A stretch of 64,000 nucleotides of DNA. Source: Meconema thalassinum (taxonomy: Eukaryota; Arthropoda; Insecta; Orthoptera; Tettigoniidae). The notes beneath the pieces were generated by a model. The model worked only from the letters and a program-made list of their open reading frames with translations. It was not told the DNA's origin and searched no databases. The stretch lies in the NCBI GenBank assembly GCA_946902985.2, contig OX336389.2, forward strand, positions 341,408,444 to 341,472,443, given 5' to 3'. Position numbers and translations under genes: made by a program. This document shows, piece by piece, positions 46,794 through 58,860 of this stretch. Within the stretch, counting starts at the first letter, position 1, and every line of letters begins with the position of its first letter.

Positions 46794-47105
46794 TTTTTGA
46801 AGAGCTAGAAAGACTGAACATTAACATACATTTGTCAGTATAATTTAAAAAAAAATTGAAGGAAACAACTCTTTTGCATTTTATTTGCACATCAATATGG
46901 TTTTGCAGGCTTACCAGAGGGATGATTGAGATAAGCATCTCATAAATATTTTCGACAATCACACTGTTAACAGAGGACTTGTAACTTTTGAAGAATGACC
47001 AATCTTCCCCTATACATATGCCCTTTGGAACTTGCATAATTCTTTCTGTTGAATCACAATGACAGCAAACACGTGTATGATGTATGAAAAACTGGGAAAC
47101 TGACA
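46794..47105. other. No gene recognised
   Basis: Spacer between mariner and Helitron. One 105-aa minus-strand frame without known motifs. Confidence 0.4.
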
Positions 47106-47621
47106 TCTATACTAAAATATAAAAATGAGATGGTGTGCGTCTGTGTATTACTCAATCACGCAAGAACCACTGATCCAATTTACATGAAATTTTATGTGGA
47201 AGTAGCTGATTTACCTGGTTAACATATAGGCTACTTTTGATTTTGATACTTTGCACTATTTAAAGATGGCGACTATTGTAGTGACGTCACTACACCAACA
47301 CCCATTGGCTTCAGACTTTCATATTTCCATTTCAAATAAAAAGAGAACGCTAAGAAATAGAAAACATTTGATGGCATATACGAGATTTAAAATTTAATTT
47401 TCTATCCGAAAGGTCCTTATCACTTTTTGTGTATCTCTAACGGTTAGCGAGTAAAACCTAAATTTGCACTATAAAACATCGTCAACGCCAAGTGGTGTAG
47501 TTGGACAAAACATTCCATCCTTACTCTCACTCCACGCAGCACCACGCCTATCCCATTTAACTGTCACCTTCACATACTAATTTATTTATGACCCGCAACG
47601 AAGCACGGGTACTTCAGCTAG
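47106..47621 (+). mobile_element. Non-autonomous Helitron (516 bp)
   Basis: It begins TCTATACTAAAATATAAAAA and ends with a hairpin (ACCCG, loop CAACGAAGCA, CGGGT) followed by ACTTCAGCTAG. It lies between A and T as expected for Helitrons, which leave no target duplication. No coding. Ends recognised from the typical TC...CTAG structure. Confidence 0.85.
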
Positions 47622-48247
47622 TAAAACATAAATGTCACCTGAAAGAACAACTTTAGCACATCTCTGAGGCCACTGATAGGAGATGTTTACCCAGCTACTG
47701 TACAACCCCAGAAATTCAAGAATTTGGATATTTTTACAAAACGGTTTACCAGTCAGAACACGTCAACAAAAATACAAGGAACATACCCAAGAAAACCTCT
47801 GGAGGGCTGTTTGACAATCCGGCTTTTGTTTTCTATCCGCTGTGATCTGCGCAAAGCGGCTCGGGGTGCATTAGGTTTAGAAGTCCGAGTGGAAGGAGCT
47901 CGTGGGGTACGTGTTTTTTTTTGCACAGGAGCCGGTGACGGTGCAAGATTCATGGGATCAGGAAAGCGTAAGGGCTGTACCAGTCCAGCGGCAATTTCTT
48001 TCTTGAAATGTTCAGCATACTAGAACACAAAACATAAAATTTCTTACTTTAATATATAGGATAATTTGATATAAAGCACATTGTTGGGGAAAGAACAGTG
48101 AAAAACATTGTAACAACATACAAAAGCATAAATGAGCAATATCTATAAACCACACTGAATAACATCAGCTGCTACTAATATAACAGTATTAAAAATATAA
48201 TTTGGTTATGTTTGCACAATGGGAATAGGTCCATAAATATTTTACTA
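47622..48247. other. No gene recognised
   Basis: A 99-aa plus-strand frame at 47724-48023 overlaps GC-richer sequence, but I recognise no motif. TA at 48246-48247 belongs to the Tc1 target. Confidence 0.35.
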
Positions 48248-49712
48248 CACACATCAAAAAAAGTTTTGCATCACCTCGGTTCCAAGAGTTCCGGAACCGT
48301 TAAATACAAAGGGAATAGAGATCAACACAAACAACATTTCAGCTCGTTTTATTGCTCATGAGACCCACACATTGCATGTTGTACCATCATACAGCTAGAC
48401 TTTCAGCATTTGTGGTCCAGATTGCAGTACACACCACTACCTCTAATACCCAGTAGCACGTCCTCTTGCATTGATGCATGCCTGTATTCGCCGTGGCATA
48501 CTATCCACAAGTTCATCAAGACACTGTTGGTCCAAATTGTCCCACTCCTCAACGACAATTCGGCGTAAATCTCTCAGAGTGGTTGGTGGGTCAAGACGTC
48601 CATAAACAGCCCTTTTCAACATATCCCAGGCATGTTCGATAGGGTTCATGTCTGGCGAACATGCTGGCCACTGTAGTCGAGCGATGTCGTTATCTTGAAG
48701 GAACGCATTCACAAGATGTGCACGATGAGGTCGAGAATTGTCGTCCATGAAGACAAATGCCTCTCCAATATTCTGCCGATATGGTTGCACTATGGGTCGG
48801 AGGATGTCATTCAGGTATCGTAAAGCCGTTTCGGAGCCTTCCATGACCACCAGTGGCGTACGTCGGCCCCACATAATGCCACCCCAAAACATCAGGGAAC
48901 CACCACCTTGCTGCACTCGCTGGACAGTGTGTCTAAGACGTTCAGCCTGACCAGGGTGCCTCCAAACACGTCTCCGACGATTGTCTGGTTGAAGGCATAT
49001 GCGACACTCATCGGTGAAGAGAACGTGATGCCAATTCCGTGGGGTCCATTCAGCATGTTGTTGGGCCCATCTGTACCGCGCTGCATGGTGTCGGGGTTGC
49101 AAAGCTGGACCTCGCCATGGACGTCGGGAGTGAAGTTGCGCATCATGCAGCCTATTGCGCACAGTTTGAGTTGAAACACGACGTCCTGTGGCTGAACGAA
49201 ACGCATTATTCAACATGGTGGCATTGCTGTCAGGGTTCCTCCGAGCGGCAATCCGTAAGTAGCGGTCATCCACTACAGTAGTAGCCCTTGGGCGGCCTGA
49301 GCGAGGCCTGTCATCGACAGTTCCTGTATCTCTGTACCTCCTCCATGTCCGAACAACATCGCTTTGGTTCACTCTGAGACGCCTGGAAACTTCCCTTGTT
49401 GAGAGCCCTTCTTGACACAAAGTAACAATGCGGACGCGATCGAACTGCGGTATTGACCTTCTAGGCATGGTAGAACTACAGACAACATGAGCAGCGTACC
49501 TTCGTCCTGGTGGAATGACTGGAACTGATCGGCTGTCGTACCCCCTCCGTCTAATAGGCCCTGCTCATGCATGGTTGTTTACATCTTTGAGCAGTTTTAG
49601 TGACATCTATGAACAGTCAAAGGGACTGTATCTTGGATACAATATACACAGTCAACGTCTATATGCCGGAGATCTGGGAACCGAGATGATGCAAAACTTT
49701 TTTTGATGTGTG
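48248..49712 (-). mobile_element. Tc1-like transposon, intact copy 2 (1465 bp)
   Basis: Same length and ends as copy 1, in reverse orientation, with TA at 48246-48247 and 49713-49714. The only difference I found is one base in the TIR near 49687 (CGAGATGATG here, CGAGGTGATG-type in copy 1). Confidence 0.97.
48443..49468 (-). CDS. Tc1-like transposase, DD34E (341 aa, intact, identical to copy 1)
   Basis: The protein is identical over 341 aa to the product of 23916-24941: HTH (GLSTREVSRRL), GRPR, then FTDE, FMDDNSRPH and PIEHAWD. Two intact, identical copies 24 kb apart suggest that the family moved very recently and may still be active. A recent duplication by assembly is the alternative, but the different flanking TA sites argue against it. 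Confidence 0.97.
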   Translation of the reverse strand: MPRRSIPQFDRVRIVTLCQEGLSTREVSRRLRVNQSDVVRTWRRYRDTGTVDDRPRSGRPRATTVVDDRYLRIAARRNPDSNATMLNNAFRSATGRRVSTQTVRNRLHDAQLHSRRPWRGPALQPRHHAARYRWAQQHAEWTPRNWHHVLFTDECRICLQPDNRRRRVWRHPGQAERLRHTVQRVQQGGGSLMFWGGIMWGRRTPLVVMEGSETALRYLNDILRPIVQPYRQNIGEAFVFMDDNSRPHRAHLVNAFLQDNDIARLQWPACSPDMNPIEHAWDMLKRAVYGRLDPPTTLRDLRRIVVEEWDNLDQQCLDELVDSMPRRIQACINARGRATGY

Positions 49713-49714
49713 TA

Positions 49715-50104
49715 TATTGACAGAGTAGCAAACCTCAATTTTTCCCCCCCAACATTTCTTATGTTTCCTAGTTAATATAAATCAAATTTTCCTTCCACTC
49801 TTTAAAGCAACATAGCATGCTCAGATATTATCAATTATATTCTAACTTCTATAATTATTTAGAGCCTATTACATTCTTTAGCATACAGTGTAACCTGCCC
49901 AAATCAGAACCTAAATTAACCAACCACTTCGGAATGTTTTATATTTTTGGTCCCCATTTAATTATAAAAATCAAGTAGCACTTTTTTGAATACAACGGAA
50001 ACTACCCAATTCCAAAAGAGAAACAAACTACCATTACTCCAAATGGAAGCAGTATTTTAACACAATCCAAACCAACTAAAAGGGCATTTTGGCAAGGTGA
50101 GATA
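49715..50104. other. No gene recognised
   Basis: AT-rich spacer between two Tc1-like elements. Confidence 0.4.
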
Positions 50105-50952
50105 CACTGTACAGTCACATTAATGTAACCACAAGTTAATAACCTATTGCAGCGCGGACCACTACAAAACGTGCGGGAAGGGAGTCATTGAGGTTCTGGT
50201 AGGTACCGACAGCGATGTTGAGCCGTGCCAAATCCAGTGCCGTGGCCAACTGTGCAAGGTTTCTCGGTTGTGGGAGTTTGCGCTCAGACGTTTCACGCCG
50301 TATACACCTACTACGACCATCCGTCAGATGGAGCATTAAAAGTGAATCGTCAAAAAAGGGCCACCTGTCACAACTCAGTAGATGTCCAGTTGTTGTATTG
50401 GCATGCAAATTCCAGCCTTCATCGCCGATGAACAGCAGTCAGCCTGGGTGCATGAACCAGGCGCATGCTAGAAGCCCATACGCAGCAACATTCGCTGAAT
50501 GGTCATTGAGGAGTCATGGTTGGAAGTCCTGTGGTTCATCTGGGTGGTCAGTAGCTCTACAGTTGCAAGTCTATTCTCTCGTACACATCTCAGCAGCTGT
50601 CATTAATCCCCCTCATCTATAGCCCGTAGTGCACCACAGATCCCTCAGCGCCGGTTTTGAATGGCACCCTTTTGCCATGCATAGTACTCTTTACCAGGGC
50701 GACATGCAAACAGTTTACAAACGTAGCCGTTTCGGAAATGCTTCCACTCTTGGTTCGAAAGCCAATGATCATGCCCTTTTGGACGTCAGATTAATCGCTC
50801 TGTGTCCGCATTGCGACTGCACTGTTTTCCGCTTCCATTCGACATGCTTCATATACCCTCCACTGCTAGCGTTGTCACCTGCCGTCTGTGTGGGGTTATT
50901 GCACGTTCATGTCGAATATAGGCGGTGTTCACGTTAATGTAACTGGACAGTT
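50105..50952 (-). mobile_element. Degenerate, internally deleted Tc1-like element
   Basis: The inverted ends CACTGTACAGTCACATTAAT (50105) and the complement of the right end AACTGTCCAGTTACATTAAC match well. TA flanks both (50103-50104, 50953-50954). On the minus strand the transposase C-terminus is readable (NIAVGTYQNLNDSLPARF, 50136-50250), with broken pieces upstream. The element is 848 bp, so much of the gene is missing. Confidence 0.75.
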
Positions 50953-50954
50953 TA

Positions 50955-51597
50955 ATTGAAGAAAGGGGCCTTTAAGGCTAAATGTCCCGGTTTTAGTTCG
51001 TACTGTCATCGCGGCAGGAGATGGCAGTTGAACACGCTGGGTCGGGGTGCGGGGGGTCTCGCAGTACGCATGCGCGGTCCACCTATTCCAGATCTAAATA
51101 TATCGGCTCCCTGCATGCCAATCGTTGTCATCGCAGCACACAACACGCAGCCAGAGAGAGAAGGAATGTGCTGAGTGAGTGAAGCAAGTAATGACTAACT
51201 TAACGTTTTTGGAATGCGCGATAAGCAGTGAGCGGGAACAGATCTGCAGTTCAAACCCAACTGCCAACTCCTGGCGCGATATCAGTATTTATGACACAGC
51301 TTAGCACCACCAATGAGACAAAATTTTGCTTTTCAGTTTTCTCTTAAACAACCACTAGGTATTCTAGAAAATAACAGAATTGTTATTACCTAGTCCCACC
51401 CTCGGGTTTTGCCTTCGAGCAGTTTTAAGCTATCATATATACTGAACATGTTTTATTCTATTGGGTTAAAATCTGACGTGTGTGGTGATATATTTATTGT
51501 ACTTTTATTTATATTGTGCAGTTTCATTCCCTAATGATTCTCGCTGGTAGATTCAGTGTCTTATTACTTATCGGTTCTGTACATTTTATATAACCGA
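50955..51597. other. No gene recognised
   Basis: Mixed composition, with a GC-richer part at 51010-51130. No motif recognised. Confidence 0.4.
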
Positions 51598-51905
51598 CAG
51601 CAGTGGCTACGCTGGCTAAATCGCAGCGTTAGGTCATGGGACCAAGCTCTCGGCTGACTCGGTAGATGCGTGGGTTCGAGCCCCACCATTGGCCGTCCTT
51701 GGAATGTTTTTCCGTGGTTTCCCATTTTCAACACCAGGCAAATGCTGGGATGGTACCTTCTAACAGGCCAAGGCCGCTTCCTTCAACATCCTTTTCCAAT
51801 CTCATTCATCTACATCCATTCTGTCTCTCATCCCGACGCACAGGTCGCCCACGGGCGTCGACTAGAAAGACCTGCACTCAGCCTCTCAGGAGGCTACACG
51901 ACAAA
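51598..51905 (+). mobile_element. tRNA-derived SINE with conserved insect core
   Basis: A tRNA-like head with B box GGTTCGAGCCC (51673-51683) is followed by the body TTTCCGTGGTTTCCCATTTT, CCAGGCAAATGCTGGGATGG and GGCCGCTTCCTTC. The same core occurs at 62160-62260. I know this core as widespread in insect genomes. Confidence 0.8.
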
Positions 51906-52929
51906 AAATATATATATAGTATTAAGGCCCTAATGCCAAAAATACATAATTACAATAATTACTACAATTATAAAGGATTCCTTCACCCAACCAAGCCACA
52001 CACATGCAGCAATTATTACTTCCCCAAGTAGGGCACCATAACACAAAGCCTGCAACCACACGACACAACAAGGAGAAAATACCACTGACTACTCATGACC
52101 TAATTGAGCCTTCGAATAAGCAAAGGACCCACGTGCCTGGGACAGTTTTCGACATGGACAGTGACAATAAGAAACGATTGACGCCAGAGGCTGGCGACCC
52201 ACGGCGTGGCGGCTCCCACATTGCGGACAAGCCTCGACTTGGAGACCACCAGAGACATCACTGCAGCAGTACATCTATGGGCAAGTGTGCCAGTTTTCCT
52301 CCCCCTCCCCCTGCAACTTTGACTACACTTTTCCTGACTTTAACGCATTAAACCCCAGATTGCCCCGCTGTCACAGATCCCGATTTTCCTGCAACTTAGC
52401 GCTGCAAAACACCTGACCGTGAGGGCTGTTCCCACTGCCAGTGCAGGCCGGAACCTTGCCCTGACTCAGAACGTGACTAGCAATTGCGGCAAGGTCACGT
52501 ACGCATGCCATTGACCAAGTAAATGGCCCACCCACAAACCTATGGGGAGTACCCATCCTGAGCCCTCTTCCGTTCTCTTTGCACTTGTTCATCCCTCCAT
52601 TCCCCAACACACAACCTCACAAACACATACGCGTTCCAGGAAGCCACCCTCTTCTGAGAATTCCCATCACGCAGATACCCATTCGCCAAGCAACTGCAAG
52701 CCTACTAGAGAGGGTAGCGACCTGAACAAGTGGTGGAGTCACTGGGGTTGAGCCAATTAAAACGGCTCAACTCGATCCCAGGTATACCCCTCTCGCATTC
52801 CCTGAAATCCTTCATTCACCCGCATACACCAGATTCTATACACTTGCCCACATCTCCGATAAAAAACTTCTCACAGCTATTAACCCTCCCTTCCTATAAT
52901 CTCTGAAGCCCTTATGAAAGGCTATCACA
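51906..52929. other. About 1 kb without a recognised gene
   Basis: Starts with a short TA microsatellite (ATATATATATAG) that probably is the SINE tail. The rest shows only short frames. Confidence 0.4.
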
Positions 52930-53345
52930 CGCCCAATCCAGTACCACATATGACAGGCAAACGATCCCCTCCTTTTAGTTTTGCTACCACTGCCCTATGG
53001 TCTCCTCCAAAGGCTTCCTCTGGCATGGCTGAGACATCCATTAGTTCATTTCGATGTCCCTTTTTCAACTAATACATATTCTATCAGAGTTTTCGTTCTT
53101 CTATCTCCCCATCCATACCTCATTTTCTTCCGACTATTTTTCTTTCTGAACCATGTATTCCGTATAATTAGTTGGTTCCGCTGACAGAAGTCCTTTAAAA
53201 AATCCCCTTCTGGATTCTTACTGCCATAACTACATGGCCCCCAAATCTCCTCTCTTCCTTGTTTGTTTGTCTCTTCCCACTTTTGCATTCAGATCTCCAT
53301 TACCATTATTTCCTTATCGTCTATATATTTTTCCTCATCTTCTAG
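52930..53345 (-). pseudogene. LINE endonuclease fragment (second LINE family)
   Basis: On the minus strand: a GDLNAKVGRDKQTR-like motif broken by a shift near 53290, then FCQRNQLIIRNTWFRKKNSR, GWGDRRTKTLIEYVLV and, in the next frame, SAMPEEAFGGDHRAVVAKL. These are the APE endonuclease blocks, including the terminal S-D-H-type motif (GDHR). It may belong to the same family as 45650-46745. No RT follows. Confidence 0.75.
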
Positions 53346-53523
53346 TTCTCTTCTTTATTCCCCATTTGTGGAGCATATACTTGGAACATATCTTTTCTAC
53401 CTATTTACGATCTAAATTCTAAGATAAACCAATTAATTTAAAAAATAGTTAATATATTCATATGTTATCTTTATTAAAATATTAATCATATATTAGTAAA
53501 GTTATTTTAAAAATTAAATTAAA
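53346..53523. other. AT-rich spacer
   Basis: No feature seen. Confidence 0.4.
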
Positions 53524-53830
53524 TACGGAGGTCGAGTCATAAGTCATGGAAACTTTTTTTCCTCGCGGACAGGAGACAACGCGGAAAATCTACGATATGC
53601 ATTTGGAAACGTACGGTGTGTACTTGCGTAGGATGTCACTAGATGGTGTATGTAAACAGTGTGGGTCCGAGCATGCCCCCAAGTTCAGTGTGTGAGTGAG
53701 AGCGTCACACAATGGAAGTCGAGCAACGATCGTATATTAAAATCACAGTTTTGAGCGGCAGAAATGCACGCCAATGACATGCAGAGCTGCGGGAAGCATT
53801 AAGTGTGCATGTCATGCCCTATAGAACAGG
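53524..53830 (+). pseudogene. Mariner 5' fragment
   Basis: A TIR-like start (GTCGAGTCATAAGTCATGG) leads to a transposase N-terminus (MEVEQRSYIKITVLSGRNAR, from about 53712), broken by a TGA and then lost. Only the first 40 or so codons of the HTH domain remain. Matches the mariner/SETMAR N-terminal pattern. Confidence 0.65.
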
Positions 53831-53849
53831 CTGTGAACTCTGCCGTTGT

Positions 53850-55198
53850 CCGGTCCCAAGTCCGGAATGAGAAAAAATTGACTGGTTTGGCACCCAGTAG
53901 GAAAATTTGCCAACGTCGAGAGTCGGGCGATGGTTAATAACCAGACTTCCTTCAAGGATCAATGGCTTCGGGCGGAGGAGTCCCTTTAGGTGGGGTGATG
54001 GTCCCCTGAGTGGAAGAAATCCCATCTATATCCATTATATGGGCAGACAAGGCTCGTTAGCCATGGTGACGGCAACTTGTCTAAGGGAGACAGCCCTGAA
54101 TAATAAACCTCTCGGGCTAACAACCTAGGTTGTACCTTGGTCAGTGGCTTGCCACTGTCCCTTGAAGATTAATGTTCAACTGAGCATGGAGAAAAATTTC
54201 GCTGAACGCACTACCCCAGGTGGTAACCAACCCACCGTAGCCAAAAGCGACGTCGGCGGACCAAAGGATTCTGGGGAGTCAGCCCAAACATGCTTCAAGG
54301 ATGAGTCTGAGCATCCTGAAAACACCGAACGAAAACTCAGACCTCGTTGGAAGAACTTCTTCGCCATATTTAATGCTAACTCACTGCTCTAAGTGGGTAA
54401 GTTGAGGCATCTGACTGACACACTAACACGGCAAAACATTTTACTGACTCCTGTCTAGGAGACCAGGTTCGGCAACAATCGTGCCTTCGAGTCACAAGGA
54501 TACAGAATCCTCAAAGGAAAAGTGGGCCAGCAGGTAATGAAGAACGTCTCTCACTGGGTACGGGTTTTATAGTCAGTCACAAGATACTTGACTCAGTCAT
54601 TGACTTTACCTCCCCAAGAAATCGCGTGTCCACACCCTCTCTCAAGTGTGCTAACAAGTGCTACACTTTAGTCAATGTGCATGCACCAATCAACAGGTGC
54701 AAACAAGAGGAAACTGACAAATTCTGGGAAGAACGGGAGGATATTCTCTGTAAAATTCCCGAGCAACATACCACCATAATTCTAGGCGACTTCAATGCCT
54801 AGTTGGGAAGAGAGAGAAAATATAGAAATATAGTTGGCAACTATCCGGCGCACAAACGAACTAACCGCAATGGAGAAAGATTAGTGGAACTCTGTAGGAC
54901 GTTCGGCTTGATCATCAAGTCCACAGCCCTCAGACACCTACCTAGGAAAATGAAGACCTGGATTTCTCCCAGTGGCCATCTCGAGAAAATCCCAAACAGA
55001 AATACAAAACGTGAAAGTTCTACGGACTGCCAACCTCTGAAAAATCAAATTGAGGCTACTACCTAGAAACACCAAATTGTGTAGAACCCCCAGGCCAGTC
55101 AAATTCAACAGAGAACGACTTAATAATCAAGAAGTCGGTCAAAGGCTGAACAACACAGATCTGGATAATTGGGATCAACTAAAGGAGGCCCTATGTCG
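53850..55198 (+). pseudogene. LINE copy 2, 5' region and endonuclease
   Basis: A leader of about 320 bp comes first. An open frame from about 54144 ends in LRPRWKNFFAIFNANSLL, the start of the endonuclease. Broken pieces follow: VNVHAPINRCKQ, ILGDFNA then a TAG at about 54800, YRNIVGNYPAHKRTNRNG and LCRTFGLIIKSTALRH. It is related to LINE copy 1 at protein level but diverged. It stops abruptly at a BEL LTR at 55199. The matching downstream LINE piece begins near 62445. Confidence 0.75.
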
Positions 55199-55346
55199 TG
55201 AAAAGTAAGTGGGTGTGTCCGTGTTGAAAATGCTACTTTATTTTTCTACCAAGGAACTTAGAAAGCTACAACACAAATCTCCCACCACACCGTAGTACAC
55301 AAGGCACACACGGGTGATGTGTGTCGCAGTGATTTATTCTCTAACA
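55199..55346 (-). repeat. 3' LTR of BEL/Pao
   Basis: 148 bp, aligned end to end with 61060-61207, with about 15-20 differences by eye. Confidence 0.8.
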
Positions 55347-55479
55347 TCCTCCCCGCCCTGGTCTATCACGAGGGGGTTGACCAGCTGAATAGTTCTCCCG
55401 TCACGTCCTTCACGTAATTCTTCGACACGTGCCCTCTTCCACATGTGTCTTGGGCGTGTGTCCTCTTATAAAAACTAGA

Positions 55480-56271
55480 TCACCCACTAATTTTCATACC
55501 ACGGTCTCTGGACTGACGAACTTCGTGGAAATTTCGTAACAGCAGCAAGGACTCTTTACTCCGCTTCCAGAAGTCGTCAGCTATTTGTTGACGTAGTCTG
55601 AAGGTTCGTACTAGGTCAATCCTTGGTGGTTCTGGTCCGGTCGGTATCGTGGTGAGCTGATCGCCAACGAGGAAATGGGCTGGAGTCAGTACGTCGCCAT
55701 TGTCATCTTGTGTCAGGGGTCTTGTGTTTAAAGCGGCTTCTATACGGATCAAAACAGCCGTCAGTCCATCATCAATAGTAGAATGTCCAAGTATCAGTCT
55801 CTCCCACCATCCTCCCCATCAAGCCGCACGTGAAGCAATACATTTCCATGTAAAGCCTTACTGGGCCAGGTACTGGTGTGTCTTTGTCGCAGCGAGTGCT
55901 GTCCATAGGTTTGTCAATTCTCTGTTCACTGCGTGGAATGTCTGAGCGTTGTCGCTATAGATAGTGTGTGGTATGCCGCGTCGGCCAATGAACCTCTGGA
56001 AGGTCTGCAGGAATCTGCCTGTTGACATATCACTACACAGTTTTAAATGTAAGGCACAGGTTGTTGCACAAGTGAATAATGGGATGTAGGCTTCTTTCAA
56101 GACATTTCCAGACGTGACGTATAGTGGTCCTGCAAAGTCTATCCCCGTTACCGAAAATGGTCTATAAGGATATAGTCGATCCAGCTCCTCACATCTCCTC
56201 TGGTGAGCAACTTTACACGGAAGACATGCGTGTAAGACTTTCTTGATAGTTGGCGTGCTCGCAAGATCCAA
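55480..56271 (-). pseudogene. pol: BEL/Pao integrase
   Basis: On the minus strand the region 56271-55861 carries the zinc-finger end (CLPCKVAHQRR) and catalytic core, with VTGIDFAGPLYV (first D) and YSDNAQTFHAV (second D). The frame stops where the third acid should appear. 55752-55483 continues in another frame with MIRIEAALNTRPLTQDDNGD and the BEL-typical C-terminal FLVGDQLTTIP and VRTFRLRQQI. At least one frameshift lies between. The ALNTRP and LTPAHFLVG motifs are diagnostic for BEL/Pao. Confidence 0.88.
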
Positions 56272-56323
56272 AATTCAGTGCGCAGTTCAGTTAGGATAGC
56301 GGAAACACCCAAGTGGCGAAGTC

Positions 56324-57321
56324 TTATGTGAGTTTGAGTATACCATGTTGCAGGAAAGGGTTATATCGGAATATCTTTGAAGTTCGTGCTAGTGGGAGGT
56401 TTTTATTCAAGGCTTGCAGCTCAGAAGCGAAACATTCTTGTTGGACTTGCCGTATCCAGTGCGTTCTTGCTTCTGCCATATCTGCGGCTGTGAAGCTGTG
56501 ACAATATTTGGCTTTCTCCTTCAAGCACTTCACAAATCGCAAAATCCATGCTGTAACTCGCAAAAGTTTCCGGTATGTGCTAAATCGTGAGGCGGTGAAC
56601 AATTGTTCTGGAGTGGTGGTTATGAGAACTTGAGTTGTCTTCTTTTCTTCTGGTAGATCCATGTTAAATGGAAGTAACATCTCTGGGACAAGTGTACAGA
56701 TGACTAGTTAACCATGTAGATCCTTGCCACCACGAGTTCAGAGACGTTAGTCGTGCTTGAAGTCCTCTCGAAAGGTGGTCGGCAGGGTTGTCGATTCCTG
56801 GACAATGTCTCCATTGGATGGATGTGGTGTGGGCCAGAATCTCGGTCACCCGGTTGCAGACAAATGTCTTCCAGCAGTTGGAGCTTCTTCTTAACCATCC
56901 CAACGTGACTGTAGAATCTCTCCATAAAGTGGCTCGAGAGGAATGAATTCCTGTCTCTTCAGCAAAGTAATTGAGAAGGCGTAAGCCGATCAAGGCTGCA
57001 AGCAATTCTAGCCTGGGTAGAGTCACTCTTCTTATAGGCGTCAGTCGTTACTTACTGTAAACAAGACGAACAGTTGTAGTATTGGTCGTGGCAGATCGCA
57101 TATACAAGACTGCACCATAGGCTCTCTCCGTAGTCACAGAACACATGGATTGTTAGATCGCCGTTGAGGTTTGATACTCCAATCCATTGGGGTATTCGAA
57201 TGGAAGACAAAGGGTGAAGATTAGAAATCCATGTTTCCCATCTCTGCGCACGTTCTGACGGCAGTACCTCATCCCAGTGTAGACTTTTAGACCAAGTATC
57301 CTGAAAGGAGCTTGCTGACAA
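56324..57321 (-). pseudogene. pol: BEL/Pao RNase H and connection region
   Basis: Pieces in order are HVFCDYGESLWCSLVYA (RNase H-like start), LPRLELLAALIGLRL, LWRDSTVTLGWL, FVCNRVTEI, QWRHCPGIDNPADHLSRG, and then LLRVTAWILRFV before the integrase finger. Frames change at about 57050 and 56690. The CPG.DNPAD.LSRG block is typical of Pao-type RNase H. Confidence 0.87.
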
Positions 57322-58207
57322 TCAGTACAGGTGCAAATAAAACAAGTGGATCATAAAATTTTGCGGCAATTCTTAGTAATTGGCGTTTCTTTCCTGGCCT
57401 CTCTTGCAAATCGTGTGTGAAATCACTGGGAGTTATGAAAAAATGTTCTGACTCTGCATTCCAATCTACCCCCAGTACGTGCGTCTCCGTTTCGATTTCT
57501 TGATCTTCTCTTTTCCATATGGTATTCAGGTCCTCTGAATTTGTCACGCATTTGGATAGTGGAAGTTGTATGTGTCGAAGTAAGGCTGTGAGTTGGTAGT
57601 ACACAGTGACGGCTGAGTTATCATTGATGCTAGATGCAAAGTCGTCCATGAATGTACATTTGTCCAAGAGTGCAGTTGCAGTGGGGTATTCTTCACGATG
57701 CAATGTTGCCAATTCCTGAAGCGTGGCTGAAAGAAGAAATGGACTGCTGGTGAGTCCAAAGGGAAGGCGAGTCAAGTGGTATGCTATGACGTTTCCTGTG
57801 GTCTGGTAGTTACCGTCATTGTCAACTTCAGTATGATACCACAGAAATCAAGTCAAATCTCTGCCACCTTTGTTTAGGCTCAATTGCAAAAATGCCTGAC
57901 ATCCATCGCACACAACTGCAATTGAATACAAATGGAAACGTAATAAGGTGGCAACAATGTCACGTAACAAATTTGGTCCTATTTCTAAGGTGTCGTTTAA
58001 TGAAGGAAAGTTCTTTGCGTGAGATGAGCCATCAAAAACGATCCTCCATTTTGTTACATTCCTTCTTGTCTTCTTCACCGTGTGATGAGGTAGGTAAAAG
58101 ACATTTCCAATAGTGGTGGCATCTGGAGCTGTTTCTACTTGACCTTTTCTTATGTAATCCAACATATGGGAGTGATGAACAGTTTTGAATTCAGAGTTAC
58201 CATTCAT
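57287..58207 (-). pseudogene. pol: BEL/Pao reverse transcriptase
   Basis: 58207-57851 carries HHSHMLDYIRKG, FYLPHHTVKK and WRIVFDGSSHAK (RT fingers). 57775-57290 carries RLPFGLTSSPFLL, the catalytic FMDDFASS and ETHVLGVDWN. A gap and frame change near 57780-57850 remove part of the palm. Inactive. Confidence 0.88.
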
Positions 58208-58509
58208 GCCGCCTTGGAGTGTGCAAAATAGTTTCTCGGCTATAGATAAATTGCTGGATGAGGCAATATTGTGTTTTCTTGGAGGATAGTGGCATCTTTC
58301 TCTGGTAGTTCTCTCTTCTGTGTTTCTCTAATTCCAATGGTTTCCAAATTCCAGAATCGCCTCATTGACTCGTCGGAGATTTCATTTTCCGTGGTAGAGA
58401 TGTGTTTCGTCATGACCTGATTGATTGTTGTTCCGGATCTATTCCCCGTAAGGATCCAACCAAAAATTGTGGGAAGCAGTGTGAGGGAGGGTGTGGTACT
58501 TATTGGCTG

Positions 58510-58860
58510 TTACCGTTTCACAATTTTCCAATAGTGATGAGCTCCAACAAGTATCTCAATGGGAATGTAGTCTTCATCAAATTTTGGATATGCCAGTGGT
58601 AGACTTCCGAAGACGTTCACAACGCTTGGATGAGAAGTGTATCTGTTCTGGCTTTCGATGGCGGATATAGAAATTGATGTCTTCGTGGAGATTCCAAATA
58701 AATCTAACTTAACAATTAGGTGTTGCTTGGAGGCGGAGGAAGTTGCTTCGAAGGCTGTGACTGTCAAGTTGCGATTTCCTGTGACGTGAAGTTCCAAGCT
58801 ATCCACCAAGGATTTCTCGATGAAGCTAGTTTGGTTTCATGCGTCAAGTAAACATCGAGT
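58510..58860 (-). pseudogene. pol: BEL/Pao aspartic protease
   Basis: On the minus strand CLLDA is followed by TGA (58837-58839) and NQTSFI. This is the D-A/S-G active-site block with Gly replaced by a stop. The rest of the fold (VDSLELHVTGNRNLTV, LPLAYPKFDEDYIPIEILVG) is open to 58510. Confidence 0.8.

Noticed and set aside
47724..48023. 99-aa plus-strand frame as a host gene
   Set aside because: No motif, no splice context, and a minus-strand frame of similar length lies opposite.
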